Source: Planctomycetota bacterium
Lineage (GTDB): Bacteria > Planctomycetota > J058 > JAJDCP01
NCBI GenBank assembly: GCA_029260765.1
Contig: JAJDCP010000011.1
Location: 186,001 to 250,000, forward strand
Length of the DNA: 64,000 bases
Direction: 5' to 3'
The notes under the pieces were generated by a model. The model made no database searches. It worked only from the letters and a program-made list of their open reading frames with translations, and was not told where the DNA came from. Shown piece after piece: positions 45,921 through 54,107 of the stretch (positions within the stretch are counted from its first letter, which is position 1; each line of letters begins with the position of its first letter). Made by a program: the position numbers and the translations under genes.

Positions 45921-46841
45921 TCATATGATCGCGCCGCGCCTCGCGTTCTCTTCGATCAAGGCTCGGACCTCGGCAGCGACCTCTCCGCCATTGCGGCCTG
46001 ATTGCTGTTCGTAGTTGTCGCGCAGCAGCTCGATGGCGGCGATGCTCCGTCGAACCTCAGACTCGCGCACGGGCTTGTGCATCTCGGCGGGATGCCGGGC
46101 CTGCAGCTCTGCCGCGGCAGTCTCGAGGCGCTCGACCTCGGCGGCGCGCAGCTCTGCGCACTCTGCCTCCGTGCCCGCGGACACATACAAAGCACCCTGT
46201 TGCAGTTCGCGCAGGTAGAGCTCGGGGCCCCAATAACCCTGCGTGTTGTGTACGATACGCCCATCGGGTCCGCAGAAGTAGCTGCGGATGTTTCCGCCTC
46301 CTCCACCCTCGGGATAGGCGGCCATCTCGGCTGGGCTGTATGCGGCCTGGGGCTGATCTTGCGGAGCCAGCCCCTGATAGATCTCAGGGCTATGGTTGAG
46401 CCATACGGGCACGAAGTTCTCGTTCAGGAAGTCGACAATCTCGGGGTCGGCGAACGTCACGGTCCGCATCAGGTGGCCACCCAGTCACAAGTAGCCATCC
46501 AGAGCGCCGGCAGCGCTCAAGACCAGCACGGGCTTGCCGAGCTTGGCAGCCTCCCGCAGCGCTGCATCGAGGTCCGTGCGCCAACGCGCACGTCCGATCA
46601 ACTTGAGAAGCTCGCGCAGCTGCGTGCGCACATCCGGATCGAGCTCACCGTTCAACGCCTGCTCGATCATGGGGCGGTAGCTCGCCTGGAGTCCGGCCAG
46701 CTCAGAGCGGGCGGCCTCGCGCGTCACGCTGTCCCGGCTTCGCAAGCGCCGGATCGCCAGACGCACGTTCTCTTCACCCGGCTCATCAGCGGCCAGGCTG
46801 GCCAACAAGCAACCACATAGGAACAGACTCAGGGTTCTCAC
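45921..46841 (-). CDS. Predicted selenoprotein A: secreted, thioredoxin-like fold, Sec119
   Basis: One frame runs from GTG 46841 (AGGAGG five bases upstream) to 45921 if the TGA at 46485-46487 is read as selenocysteine: 306 residues, Sec119. A signal peptide (MRTLSLFLCGCLLASLAADE) is followed by a helical region (about 25-85). The thioredoxin-like part begins with helix DLDAALREAAKLG and strand KPVLVLSAAGALDGYL, then U, then LGGHLMRTVTFADPEIVDFLNENFVPVWLN, and later GGGNIRSYFCGPDGRIVHNTQGYWGPELYLREL. Spacing from U to Met and Thr-Phe equals that from the first Cys of WCxxC in thioredoxin-like proteins (…C…M…TF); the second Cys is Gly. Reading TGA as stop would delete the rest of the fold. The C-terminal 90 residues are a charged helical region. 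It sits 92 bases after the antiporter gene. Confidence 0.82.
46450..46467 (-). promoter_or_regulatory. Candidate bacterial SECIS element, selenoprotein A
   Basis: Nucleotides 18-23 after UGA (GCGGAC) pair with 30-35 (GUUCGC) around the loop CGUGAC. One pair is G-U at the same place as in the paralogue. Pair 19-34 is C-G here and A-U in B; pair 22-31 is A-U here and G-C in B, so the helix is kept by covariation. Confidence 0.78.
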
Positions 46842-46933
46842 TGCGACCTCCTGCTTGGAACGCTATGCTTGAGACACGCAACAACGCATGGATGTTCCGA
46901 GAATCGCAGACTTTTCTCAAGCTGGTGCGAGCA

Positions 46934-48706
46934 TCAGTGGGCGGCGACCGGCTTCAGATCTTCTTCGGCTTCGAGGTATTCGTTGTAGTCCGGGGTCTCG
47001 TTGCTCTCGATCACTTCCCAGGCATGGTGCGCGTCGGGGGCCCGCAGCAGGCCCTCCTTCAAGATGACATCCGACAGCATCGCCGCCAAGCGCGCCATCA
47101 CCTGCAGATAATTTCCCTGTTCGGGGGGCGTGGTGATCACCATCACCAGCCGAACCGGCTCGCCATCGATGGCTCCGAGGTCGAGGGCGTCCTGCAGGAC
47201 AACAAGCACTCCCTGTATCCGCTCCCCCTGTGCCAGGCGCGCAGGCAGGATCGCGACCCCTGAGCCGATCGCCGCGGTACGGGTCTCGAGCCGCTGAGTC
47301 AATTGCTCGCGGATGACTTCGCGCTGGTTGCGGTCGGGATGGGGATGGACCCGGGCAAAGAACGCGACCAACCTCTCGATCAACTGCGCCGGACCGGCCA
47401 CCTTCAAACCGGTCAGAATGAACTCTTCTTCGATGAACTCGATCAAGCGCAGCCGATCTCTACCCACCTCTTTCGAGCGCTTCAGCGCCAGGCGGGTGAA
47501 GAAGGGCCCGATGATCTCGTTGATGGTGACCGCTGCGAGCACCACAGTAGCGATCGAATCGGACACCTCTTTGGGAATGCGCGCATCGCCATGAAGCAGA
47601 ACCACCAGGCCGATCGCCACACCTGCCTGAGGGACCAGTCCGAGCGGGAGATTCCGCCAGACCCTCGGCGAGGTGCCGGAGAGCCAGCCACCGAAGCCGG
47701 CCCCGAGTCCCTTGCCCAGAAAACGCGCGATCACATACACCAGGCAGATCAAGCCGGCGCTCGCCAGCGTATCCAGGTGCAGTGATACTCCGGCGAGCGT
47801 AAAGAAACATGTGTAGAGCAGCATCTCCAGAGGCTCGACAGAGGCGAGGTGCTCTTCTCCCAACTCGCTGGAATTGCCGAGATAGACCCCCAGAAACAGA
47901 CATGCGAGCAGCGGGCTGAGGCCTGCCGAAGCGGCCACTCCGCAGGCGAGCAGGACGGTGACGACCATCACACTGAAATTGTGCGAGCTCGGCAGCCGCA
48001 CCAGGTGCAGTGTGGCGACCCCGAGCAGAAGCCCCAACAGCAGTGAGCCCCCCAGCTGGATGCCGGTCGCCTGCAGAGCCGGTAGGAAGGCGAAGCCGCT
48101 CTCCGGGTGCTCAAAGAAGTTCGCATCGACGATCTCAGCGAAGGCGAACAGCATGATGCAGAGGATGTTGTCGAGCGCGACCACAGCCAACAGGGTCTTG
48201 ACGAAAGTCCCCTTCGCCCTGGTCTCACGCACCAGCGCGACAGTCGTGCCTGGAGCCGTGGCGCAGGCGACCGTACCCAACAGGATCGCGGTCGACATCG
48301 GCTGACCGCAAAGCCAAGCGCCCAACGTCACGAACACGAGTGCGCCGCAGACTTCGAGCAGGCTGACCAAGACGATGCGTCGCAAGGCATTGTGGATGCG
48401 CCGGTAGGAGAGATGCCCCCCGATCGCCACCGCGATCAGTCCCATCGCGAAGGTCGACACGGGCAACAGCACGCGCGAGGCGTCTGCGTGTCCGAACACA
48501 TCCAGAGCAGCCGGACCGATCATGATGCCGGCCAGGATGTTGCCCGTGATGCTGGGAACCTTGATGCGGCGCGCGAGCCACCCGCCGATCGTTCCGGCTA
48601 CGAGAATGACGCCCAGAACCAGCAACGAGTCGAGGGCATCCGCCCCCGGAACAGAACCCGGGCCGGCTGTTGACGCCAGCACGCCCACGATCGCATGGTC
48701 AAGCAA
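46934..48706 (-). CDS. Kef/CPA2-type cation:proton antiporter with C-terminal EIIA(Ntr)-like domain
   Basis: A 590-residue inner-membrane protein. About 12 helices span residues 25-415, with the CPA2 pattern: VPSITGNILAGIMIGP, the discontinuous-helix region VACATAPGTTVALVRE, ALDNILCIMLFAF and LGLVPQAGVAIGLVVLL. Residues about 440-590 resemble a PTS EIIA type-2 (PtsN) domain (TRTAAIGSGVAILPARLAQGERIQGVLVVL…GNYLQVMARLAAMLSD). The phosphorylated His of the motif AIPH is absent (AILPA), so it is probably a regulatory, not a phosphotransfer, module. The TTG start overlaps the previous gene by eight bases; the start could also be a downstream GTG. Confidence 0.85.
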   Translation of the reverse strand: MLDHAIVGVLASTAGPGSVPGADALDSLLVLGVILVAGTIGGWLARRIKVPSITGNILAGIMIGPAALDVFGHADASRVLLPVSTFAMGLIAVAIGGHLSYRRIHNALRRIVLVSLLEVCGALVFVTLGAWLCGQPMSTAILLGTVACATAPGTTVALVRETRAKGTFVKTLLAVVALDNILCIMLFAFAEIVDANFFEHPESGFAFLPALQATGIQLGGSLLLGLLLGVATLHLVRLPSSHNFSVMVVTVLLACGVAASAGLSPLLACLFLGVYLGNSSELGEEHLASVEPLEMLLYTCFFTLAGVSLHLDTLASAGLICLVYVIARFLGKGLGAGFGGWLSGTSPRVWRNLPLGLVPQAGVAIGLVVLLHGDARIPKEVSDSIATVVLAAVTINEIIGPFFTRLALKRSKEVGRDRLRLIEFIEEEFILTGLKVAGPAQLIERLVAFFARVHPHPDRNQREVIREQLTQRLETRTAAIGSGVAILPARLAQGERIQGVLVVLQDALDLGAIDGEPVRLVMVITTPPEQGNYLQVMARLAAMLSDVILKEGLLRAPDAHHAWEVIESNETPDYNEYLEAEEDLKPVAAH

Positions 48707-50669
48707 CAGGAAGTTGTTCCAACGCCACTGGCACTGTGCTCAGTCCCGTGCGTATACGCTGCAACAGACTCGGGAGAGCGTGGAAGCTCGGAGAGTCTGC
48801 CATCCCCTCGTATTCACCGGGAACATAGGTGCGCTCCCAGCTTCCGCCGCCACTGCCGAAGTTGCCACTGACCCGATAGACAGGCACATCGAGGCTCTGG
48901 AAGGGGAAACTCTGCCCGGACAGCTGCGCTTTCTGCAAGACCGCACGGGTCTCTTGCAGAACCTGCTCAAGCCGACCCGAAGCCTGCTGGCTGCTCGCAT
49001 GGACGCTCTCCAGCGCCTGAGCGCGGTACTGAAGGCTGCGCTCGAGCATCCCCTGAGGAGGCTCGAGCGGTGCCGGAATCACGATCTCCCTGCGCATCTG
49101 CAGCAGCTCTGAAGCCTGTTTTTTCAACGCCTCGACGGGTTTCTCCAGCTGCGCAACCGCGGCCTCGCACGCCTTGGCTGCGCTCTCCAGCTCTGCCTCA
49201 AGCGCGGTCTGGGCTGCCTTCTCCGCCGCGGCACGTTGCAGCTCGGCCGCGGCCAGCCCCTTTTCCGCTTCCTTCAGCGCGGCCCCGGTCTGTTCTTCTG
49301 TCTGCTTGGCCACCTCGAGGCCGGTCAACTCCGACTGCAGAGCCTCGATCTCGCCCTGCAGTGCCGCCATTTTGGACAGATTGTCTGGAGCGCCCGCTTC
49401 AGCCTCTGCAGGCGCCGGCTGCGCCTTCAGTTGCTCGAGCTGCTTCTGTTTGGCCTGCTGTTGCTCCTGCTTCGCCTTGAGCGCAGAGGCCGCCTGCTTC
49501 GCTTCGTTGTGGGCCTTGCGGGCCGCTTCTGCCGGAGCCTTGCCCCCACTGCTGGTGAAGATTTCGAGGGCTTTCTTCTTCGCCTCTTCCGCCTTGCCAC
49601 GCGCAGCCTCTTCGGCCTTGCTGCGCTCGGTTTTGAGCTGGGTGGTCTGGGGAGCGATCTCAGCTTGCAGGGAGCCGCAGGCCCCGTTGAGCGCCACATC
49701 CCATGCGGGCTTGCTCAGCTCCGGGACTTTCGGCAACGCTCCCGCCGAAGGCAGGTACGGCTTGCCAAGGTTCTGCAGATGTCCCTTCAAGCTGGTCCCC
49801 ACGGCCTGCACTTCTGCTTCGAAGCGCTTGCCCAGTGCATCGAGGCGCTTCTGGGTTTGCTCTTGCTGAGCGGCGAAGCCCGACAGCGTGCCGAGGGCCT
49901 CCGGCAACTGGGTGTCGCCCCCTTGTCCCAGGGCCGCACGTTCGGCCAGGGTCGCGATCTCCGCCAGCAGACCCTCTTCGGCGATGAAGGCATTGGCCAC
50001 CGCGCGGACCTCGACCGCTTCGAGCTGCTTCTTCTGCACTGCTACCGCCCGCACCACCGCGATCTCCGGATCGCCTTCGGACGGCGGTTGGAAGGGTTCA
50101 GACGGCAACCCGTCTGGAAGCTCGAATACGGAAACCTTCGAATGGTTGTGTTCCGAGCACGACAGAGCATCCGCCAGACCACGGCCGCTGGTGCCGATGT
50201 TGTGCACAAAGAAACGCCAACTGCCTCGCTCGACCTTCTCGATCGCCGGCGCCCCGATCTGCAGGCCGAAGTAGATGCCTGCAGCACCGAACGCAAGACT
50301 GATCAAGCCCAGGAGCAATCCGGTCACCAGGGACACATAGGGGCCTCGTGCGGTCGAGGAAGCCGACGAGACTGTCCCGGTATCGGAGACCGCGGCCACA
50401 CTGGTATCCGCGGGGGCCGGGAGGCCCCCCAACGCGGTAGAGTCGGCGCCCGCGGGAGCCGGCTGGGCTGCTGCGGCACCTGCACCACTGATGCCGAGGA
50501 TCAGGAAGATCAGGCCGATCGCAATCAGCGCCGCCCCCCCTCCGATGCGCAACATACGGCGGAAACTAGCCTCTCGATGCGCCTCACCCAGGGCACAAGA
50601 CGTCAGCGCCCGCTTCTCATCTCCGGCGTCGAGGTTGGACGCCATGGTCGGAATCCTGGCAGCATTCAT
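48699..50669 (-). CDS. Large coiled-coil membrane protein of unknown function
   Basis: A 656-residue protein I do not recognise. ATG 50669 overlaps the stop of the bactofilin-like gene (ATGA). Two membrane helices (about 42-63, ALIAIGLIFLILGISG; about 110-135, VSLVTGLLLGLISLAFGAAGIYFGL) flank an Ala/Pro-rich loop. A globular part (about 145-340) is followed by long coiled coil (about 350-510, rich in Ala/Glu/Lys/Gln). A C-terminal segment ends in VPVYRVSGNFGSGGGSWERTYVPGEYEGM. Most of the protein should be cytoplasmic if both helices form a hairpin. Neighbours suggest an envelope or cytoskeletal role with the bactofilin-like protein. Confidence 0.7.
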   Translation of the reverse strand: MNAARIPTMASNLDAGDEKRALTSCALGEAHREASFRRMLRIGGGAALIAIGLIFLILGISGAGAAAAQPAPAGADSTALGGLPAPADTSVAAVSDTGTVSSASSTARGPYVSLVTGLLLGLISLAFGAAGIYFGLQIGAPAIEKVERGSWRFFVHNIGTSGRGLADALSCSEHNHSKVSVFELPDGLPSEPFQPPSEGDPEIAVVRAVAVQKKQLEAVEVRAVANAFIAEEGLLAEIATLAERAALGQGGDTQLPEALGTLSGFAAQQEQTQKRLDALGKRFEAEVQAVGTSLKGHLQNLGKPYLPSAGALPKVPELSKPAWDVALNGACGSLQAEIAPQTTQLKTERSKAEEAARGKAEEAKKKALEIFTSSGGKAPAEAARKAHNEAKQAASALKAKQEQQQAKQKQLEQLKAQPAPAEAEAGAPDNLSKMAALQGEIEALQSELTGLEVAKQTEEQTGAALKEAEKGLAAAELQRAAAEKAAQTALEAELESAAKACEAAVAQLEKPVEALKKQASELLQMRREIVIPAPLEPPQGMLERSLQYRAQALESVHASSQQASGRLEQVLQETRAVLQKAQLSGQSFPFQSLDVPVYRVSGNFGSGGGSWERTYVPGEYEGMADSPSFHALPSLLQRIRTGLSTVPVALEQLPVA

Positions 50670-52069
50670 GCGTCGGCGCTCTCCTGCGGAGTGGCTGGCT
50701 TCTCGTCAAGGGGGGCCGCGCTCTGCGCGGTTGCGTCTTCAGGCCCGGCCGCTTCGGCAGCCGCGCGCTTCAGCTGGGGAAGGCGCAAGGCCTCAACCCC
50801 AGCGCTGCGGTAGGCGCGGTACAACTCTCCGCTCAGTGCGCGCGTGTGCAGCCGGCCCGCGGCCTCGCCCTCGAGCACAACCTCACCGTCGGCGCGCACC
50901 CGAAGCTCCACCTCCTGGCCCAGGATCCCCTGGCCCGCGTAGCAACTCTCCACCGAAACATCGGCGGGCAGCGAGACGGTCGCTGCGCTGACAATCTCGC
51001 GGACTGCCGCCCCACTGTGCACGGTCACATTGTCCGAGGCCTGGAGAATCGAACCGATCTCGACGTCCGCATGAACCTCTACTGTCCCTTCGGTCAGCAA
51101 GGTACCCAGCTCACATTCCCGCTCGACGACCACGGAGCCGCGCGCTGACAGCACGTCGATGCGGCTGCCCTGAGGGATGCGCAACGGCTCTTTGCCGCTC
51201 AGCTTCACCGAACCGAGGAACAGGCTGGATGTGCTTTCGAGCTGCGCTGCCTCGACAACACCGACCTGCACATCGGCTTCGAGCTTCAGCACGCCCTCGG
51301 TCTTGACAAAGCCGAGCTTGCAGCCACGCCCCAACTGGACTCTCGCGGCCTGCACTCCACCGAGCCGTGACCCGGGCGGGATCTGCACCGCGCCGTCACA
51401 AACCAACACACCGCTGACCTGGAGCGCCCCGTCGAGTTGCACGCTGCCCGCGTGGACATCACCATGAACCTCGGCGCCCCGTGCCAGTTCGACGCTGCGA
51501 GCCAGCAACGGACCACTGCGTCCATTGCTGCGAATGCTGCCCGCGACCACGCTGCCCTCGACGCTGGCGTTTTGCACCTCGGCTCGTTCGAGTGCCAACA
51601 CGCTGCCGACGACCGCTGCGTTGGGGTAGACATGCACCTGGCGGGCGCACACGTCGCCCTGGACCCGGGCGCCACTCTCGATGCGCAGCCCGACTTGCTC
51701 GAACTGGTCTGCCCGCCGGGGCAGGCAGCTGTCGACAGCGCCCTCCACAGCCTGCCAGCGCAGCGGAAGCGCTTTGGCATCCGCCCGACGGCGGCTGGTG
51801 TCCGGCGCCGGCTTCGCTTTCGCCGGGCGGGGGCTCGACGAGGCATCCGCTGCTTTGCGCCCCGGAGCCCGCGGCTTCGCCCCCGCTCCCTCGGCAGGCA
51901 GCTTCGCGGCGGCTGGTTGCGGCTGAGCGGGGCGTTCTTTTGCTGCGGGCGTCGGCGGCGGACCCGCACGCCCGGCACCCGCGCCGCCGGCCGCCCGACC
52001 AGGCTCGGTCGGGCCGTCGCCCGCGGACTTGGAGCCACGCTGGGGGGAGTTGTCGCTAGCGCTGGCCAT
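50666..52069 (-). CDS. Bactofilin-like/polymer-forming beta-solenoid protein
   Basis: A 467-residue soluble protein. Residues 1-105 are a Pro/Ala/Lys-rich disordered tail. From about 120 to 410 there are repeated short strands with a six-residue-like period and alternating small and charged residues. Examples are RIESGARVQGDVCARQVHVYPNAAVVGSV, SVELARGAEVHGDVHAGSVQLDGALQVSGVL, GTVEVHADVEIGSILQASDNVTVHSGAAV. This is the right-handed beta-solenoid of bactofilins and related DUF342-type proteins. It is about three times longer than a classic bactofilin. Bactofilins polymerise without nucleotide and position envelope enzymes. It heads a minus-strand operon with the coiled-coil protein and the antiporter, divergent from murJ. 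Confidence 0.75.
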   Translation of the reverse strand: MASASDNSPQRGSKSAGDGPTEPGRAAGGAGAGRAGPPPTPAAKERPAQPQPAAAKLPAEGAGAKPRAPGRKAADASSSPRPAKAKPAPDTSRRRADAKALPLRWQAVEGAVDSCLPRRADQFEQVGLRIESGARVQGDVCARQVHVYPNAAVVGSVLALERAEVQNASVEGSVVAGSIRSNGRSGPLLARSVELARGAEVHGDVHAGSVQLDGALQVSGVLVCDGAVQIPPGSRLGGVQAARVQLGRGCKLGFVKTEGVLKLEADVQVGVVEAAQLESTSSLFLGSVKLSGKEPLRIPQGSRIDVLSARGSVVVERECELGTLLTEGTVEVHADVEIGSILQASDNVTVHSGAAVREIVSAATVSLPADVSVESCYAGQGILGQEVELRVRADGEVVLEGEAAGRLHTRALSGELYRAYRSAGVEALRLPQLKRAAAEAAGPEDATAQSAAPLDEKPATPQESADA

Positions 52070-52252
52070 GCACAGGCCCCTTCACAAACTGGGCGCAAGG
52101 CAGCACCTGCAGTGCGGCGTCTCGCGCGGGATCTCGGAGGTTTGTACGACCTCGCTATCTTAGAGTTTGGTCGGCAATCGTGCAAACGCTTGTGCCGGTC
52201 TCACGCTGATTGCCGCGACAGCCGTTAATGATGGCAACAGGGAGGTCCCTGC

Positions 52253-53845
52253 ATGCCCGATTCGAAGACCATGCCAAGGGTCCCGTCGACGCCCGCCCCT
52301 GCCCCCGCGGCAATGCCTCAGGGCAGCATCAGCAGGAACGCGCGCACGGTGGCACTCGCCACTCTTGCCAGCCGCGTTCTCGGCTTGCTGCGCGATGTCG
52401 GTATGGCGAGTGTGTTCGGACTCGGCCCCACCGCCGATGCGTTCTACGTCGCGTTCACGATTCCCAACTCGTTCCGACGCCTGTTTGGCGAAGGAGCTTT
52501 GAGCGCGGCCTTCATTCCCAGCTTCATAGAGGCTCGGGATCGGCGCGGCGCCCCCGCGGCACGCGCCTTGTTTGCGCGCACCTGCGGCAGTCTGCTCGTG
52601 CTGCTGGCCCTGCTGAGCGGGCTGGTCTGCCTCGGCTGCCTGGCATTGTCCTGGCTCGACATCTTTCCCCAACACAGCTTTACCTTCGAGCTGGCTTCGA
52701 TCCTGGCTGCCTACACGTTGCCGATCTGTCTGGTGGCCTTGGCGATGGGCGCGCTGAACGCTGCCGGGCACTTCCTGATGCCCGCGCTCTCACCGGTGAT
52801 CCTCAATCTGATCTGGATCGCCGTGCTCTATCTGCTGCTGCCCTTGCTCTCCAGCGACGCCGTGCAGGCACGCGCATTGGCTGTTGCGATCGTCGTCGCA
52901 GGGGGTGTGCAGCTGCTCGCACAGCTGCCCGGGCTCCGCTCTCGCGGACTCCTGGTCCGCCCCCGTCTGGCATTCAACCACCCGGACATCGCCCGGATCC
53001 GCCGGCGCATGGCACCGATCGTCTTCGGGCTCGCCGTCTTCCAGGTCAACGACCTGATCGACAAGGGTGTGGCCTGGCTGCTGGTCGACGATGCTGGGGC
53101 CGTCACAGCGCTCTACTACGGCAACCGCTTGCTGCAATTCCCGCTGGCGCTGGTCGGTATCGCCGTCGGCACCGCGGCCTTCCCCGTCTTTGCCCGGCTC
53201 TGGACAGCGCAACGGCGCACAGAGCTACGCGCGCAGCTCGACCGTTCGCTCGGCCTGGTCCTGTTCTTCGCGTTGCCGGCCAGCATAGGCATGGCCGCTG
53301 TGGCCCCCGAGCTGGTGTCGGTGCTGTTCGAACGCGGGGAGTTCGGCGCGGACGCGGTCTATCGCACCGTGGCGGTGACCGGCGTGTATTGCTCAGCGGT
53401 CTGGGCTCTGGCCATGCAGGCTGTGCTGGTACGTTTCTTTCAGGCGGTGGAACGCCGCGACATCCCGGTCCGCGCGGGCCTGGTTGCCGTCTGCTTCAAC
53501 CTGGTCTTGGACTTCACCCTGGTCTGGTCGCTGCGCGAATGTGGCCTCGCGCTCGCCACGGCGGTCGCGTCGTTGGTGCAGACCGGCCTGCTGTATGCCT
53601 GGGTACGCAGACCCCTCGGACAGGACAGTGAGGCGCTGCGCGCCGCCCCGCGCGCGCTGATCGCAGCCTGCGCCTGTGGGCTGGCCGCGCTGGCGGTCGC
53701 CTCGTGGCTCCCTGCCGGCCCGTGGGCGCTCCTGGCCAGTGTGTGCAGTGGCATGCTGGTCTTCGCCGGCTCGGCATGGCTGCTGTTCCGTCGAGAGGGA
53801 CTGCGGCGGCTGCTGCACGGACGAAGTGCCGCCGAGGGGCGCTAG
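52253..53845 (+). CDS. murJ: Lipid II flippase MurJ
   Basis: A 530-residue inner-membrane protein with about 14 helices, of the MOP/MVF family that moves lipid II across the membrane for peptidoglycan synthesis. The signature SRVLGLLRDVGMASVFGLGPTADAFYVAFTIPNSFRRLFGEGALSAAFIPSF is near the N-terminus, with conserved Arg and Asp of the central cavity. LALPVSP-type loops follow (ALNAAGHFLMPALSPVILNLIWI), then ALYYGNRLLQFPLALVGIAVGTAAFP. Length is close to E. coli MurJ (511), with a 28-residue Pro-rich N-terminal extension. GGGAGG precedes the ATG. The 52070-52252 gap should carry divergent promoters. Confidence 0.95.
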   Translation: MPDSKTMPRVPSTPAPAPAAMPQGSISRNARTVALATLASRVLGLLRDVGMASVFGLGPTADAFYVAFTIPNSFRRLFGEGALSAAFIPSFIEARDRRGAPAARALFARTCGSLLVLLALLSGLVCLGCLALSWLDIFPQHSFTFELASILAAYTLPICLVALAMGALNAAGHFLMPALSPVILNLIWIAVLYLLLPLLSSDAVQARALAVAIVVAGGVQLLAQLPGLRSRGLLVRPRLAFNHPDIARIRRRMAPIVFGLAVFQVNDLIDKGVAWLLVDDAGAVTALYYGNRLLQFPLALVGIAVGTAAFPVFARLWTAQRRTELRAQLDRSLGLVLFFALPASIGMAAVAPELVSVLFERGEFGADAVYRTVAVTGVYCSAVWALAMQAVLVRFFQAVERRDIPVRAGLVAVCFNLVLDFTLVWSLRECGLALATAVASLVQTGLLYAWVRRPLGQDSEALRAAPRALIAACACGLAALAVASWLPAGPWALLASVCSGMLVFAGSAWLLFRREGLRRLLHGRSAAEGR

Positions 53846-54017
53846 CTCTGCCCATTCCCCACAAGTAGCCTTGGACAAGCTTGGCGGCTCTGGGGGTTCA
53901 GGGGCCTCCCCCGCCGTGGCTTCAGGCCTCCGGCTTCAGACATCAGCCTGCCTGTTGGAATACCCGGAGCTTCCGGTGGTCTTTCTCATGACGTGGTCTC
54001 CCCTGGCAGAAGCCTGG

Positions 54018-54045
54018 AGCCCGTAGCCCGTAGCCCGGAGCCCGG
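54018..54045. repeat. Four 7-bp direct repeats between murJ and the response-regulator gene
   Basis: AGCCCGT twice and AGCCCGG twice follow each other without gap, preceded by a degenerate AGCCTGG (54011-54017). A (GCTA)n run at 54103-54118 overlaps the stop of the next gene and puts TAG in several frames. No function is evident. Confidence 0.7.
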
Positions 54046-54107
54046 GCAAACCAAACGTCGGGCTCGCGCCAACCTGTCCGGGCAAATTCATGGGGTACGG
54101 GCGCTAG

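Noticed and set aside
45921..46469. An independent gene starting at the ATG five codons after the TGA
   Set aside because: No convincing ribosome site, and it would start in the middle of the thioredoxin active-site helix. The paralogue has a non-start codon (CTG) at the equivalent place.
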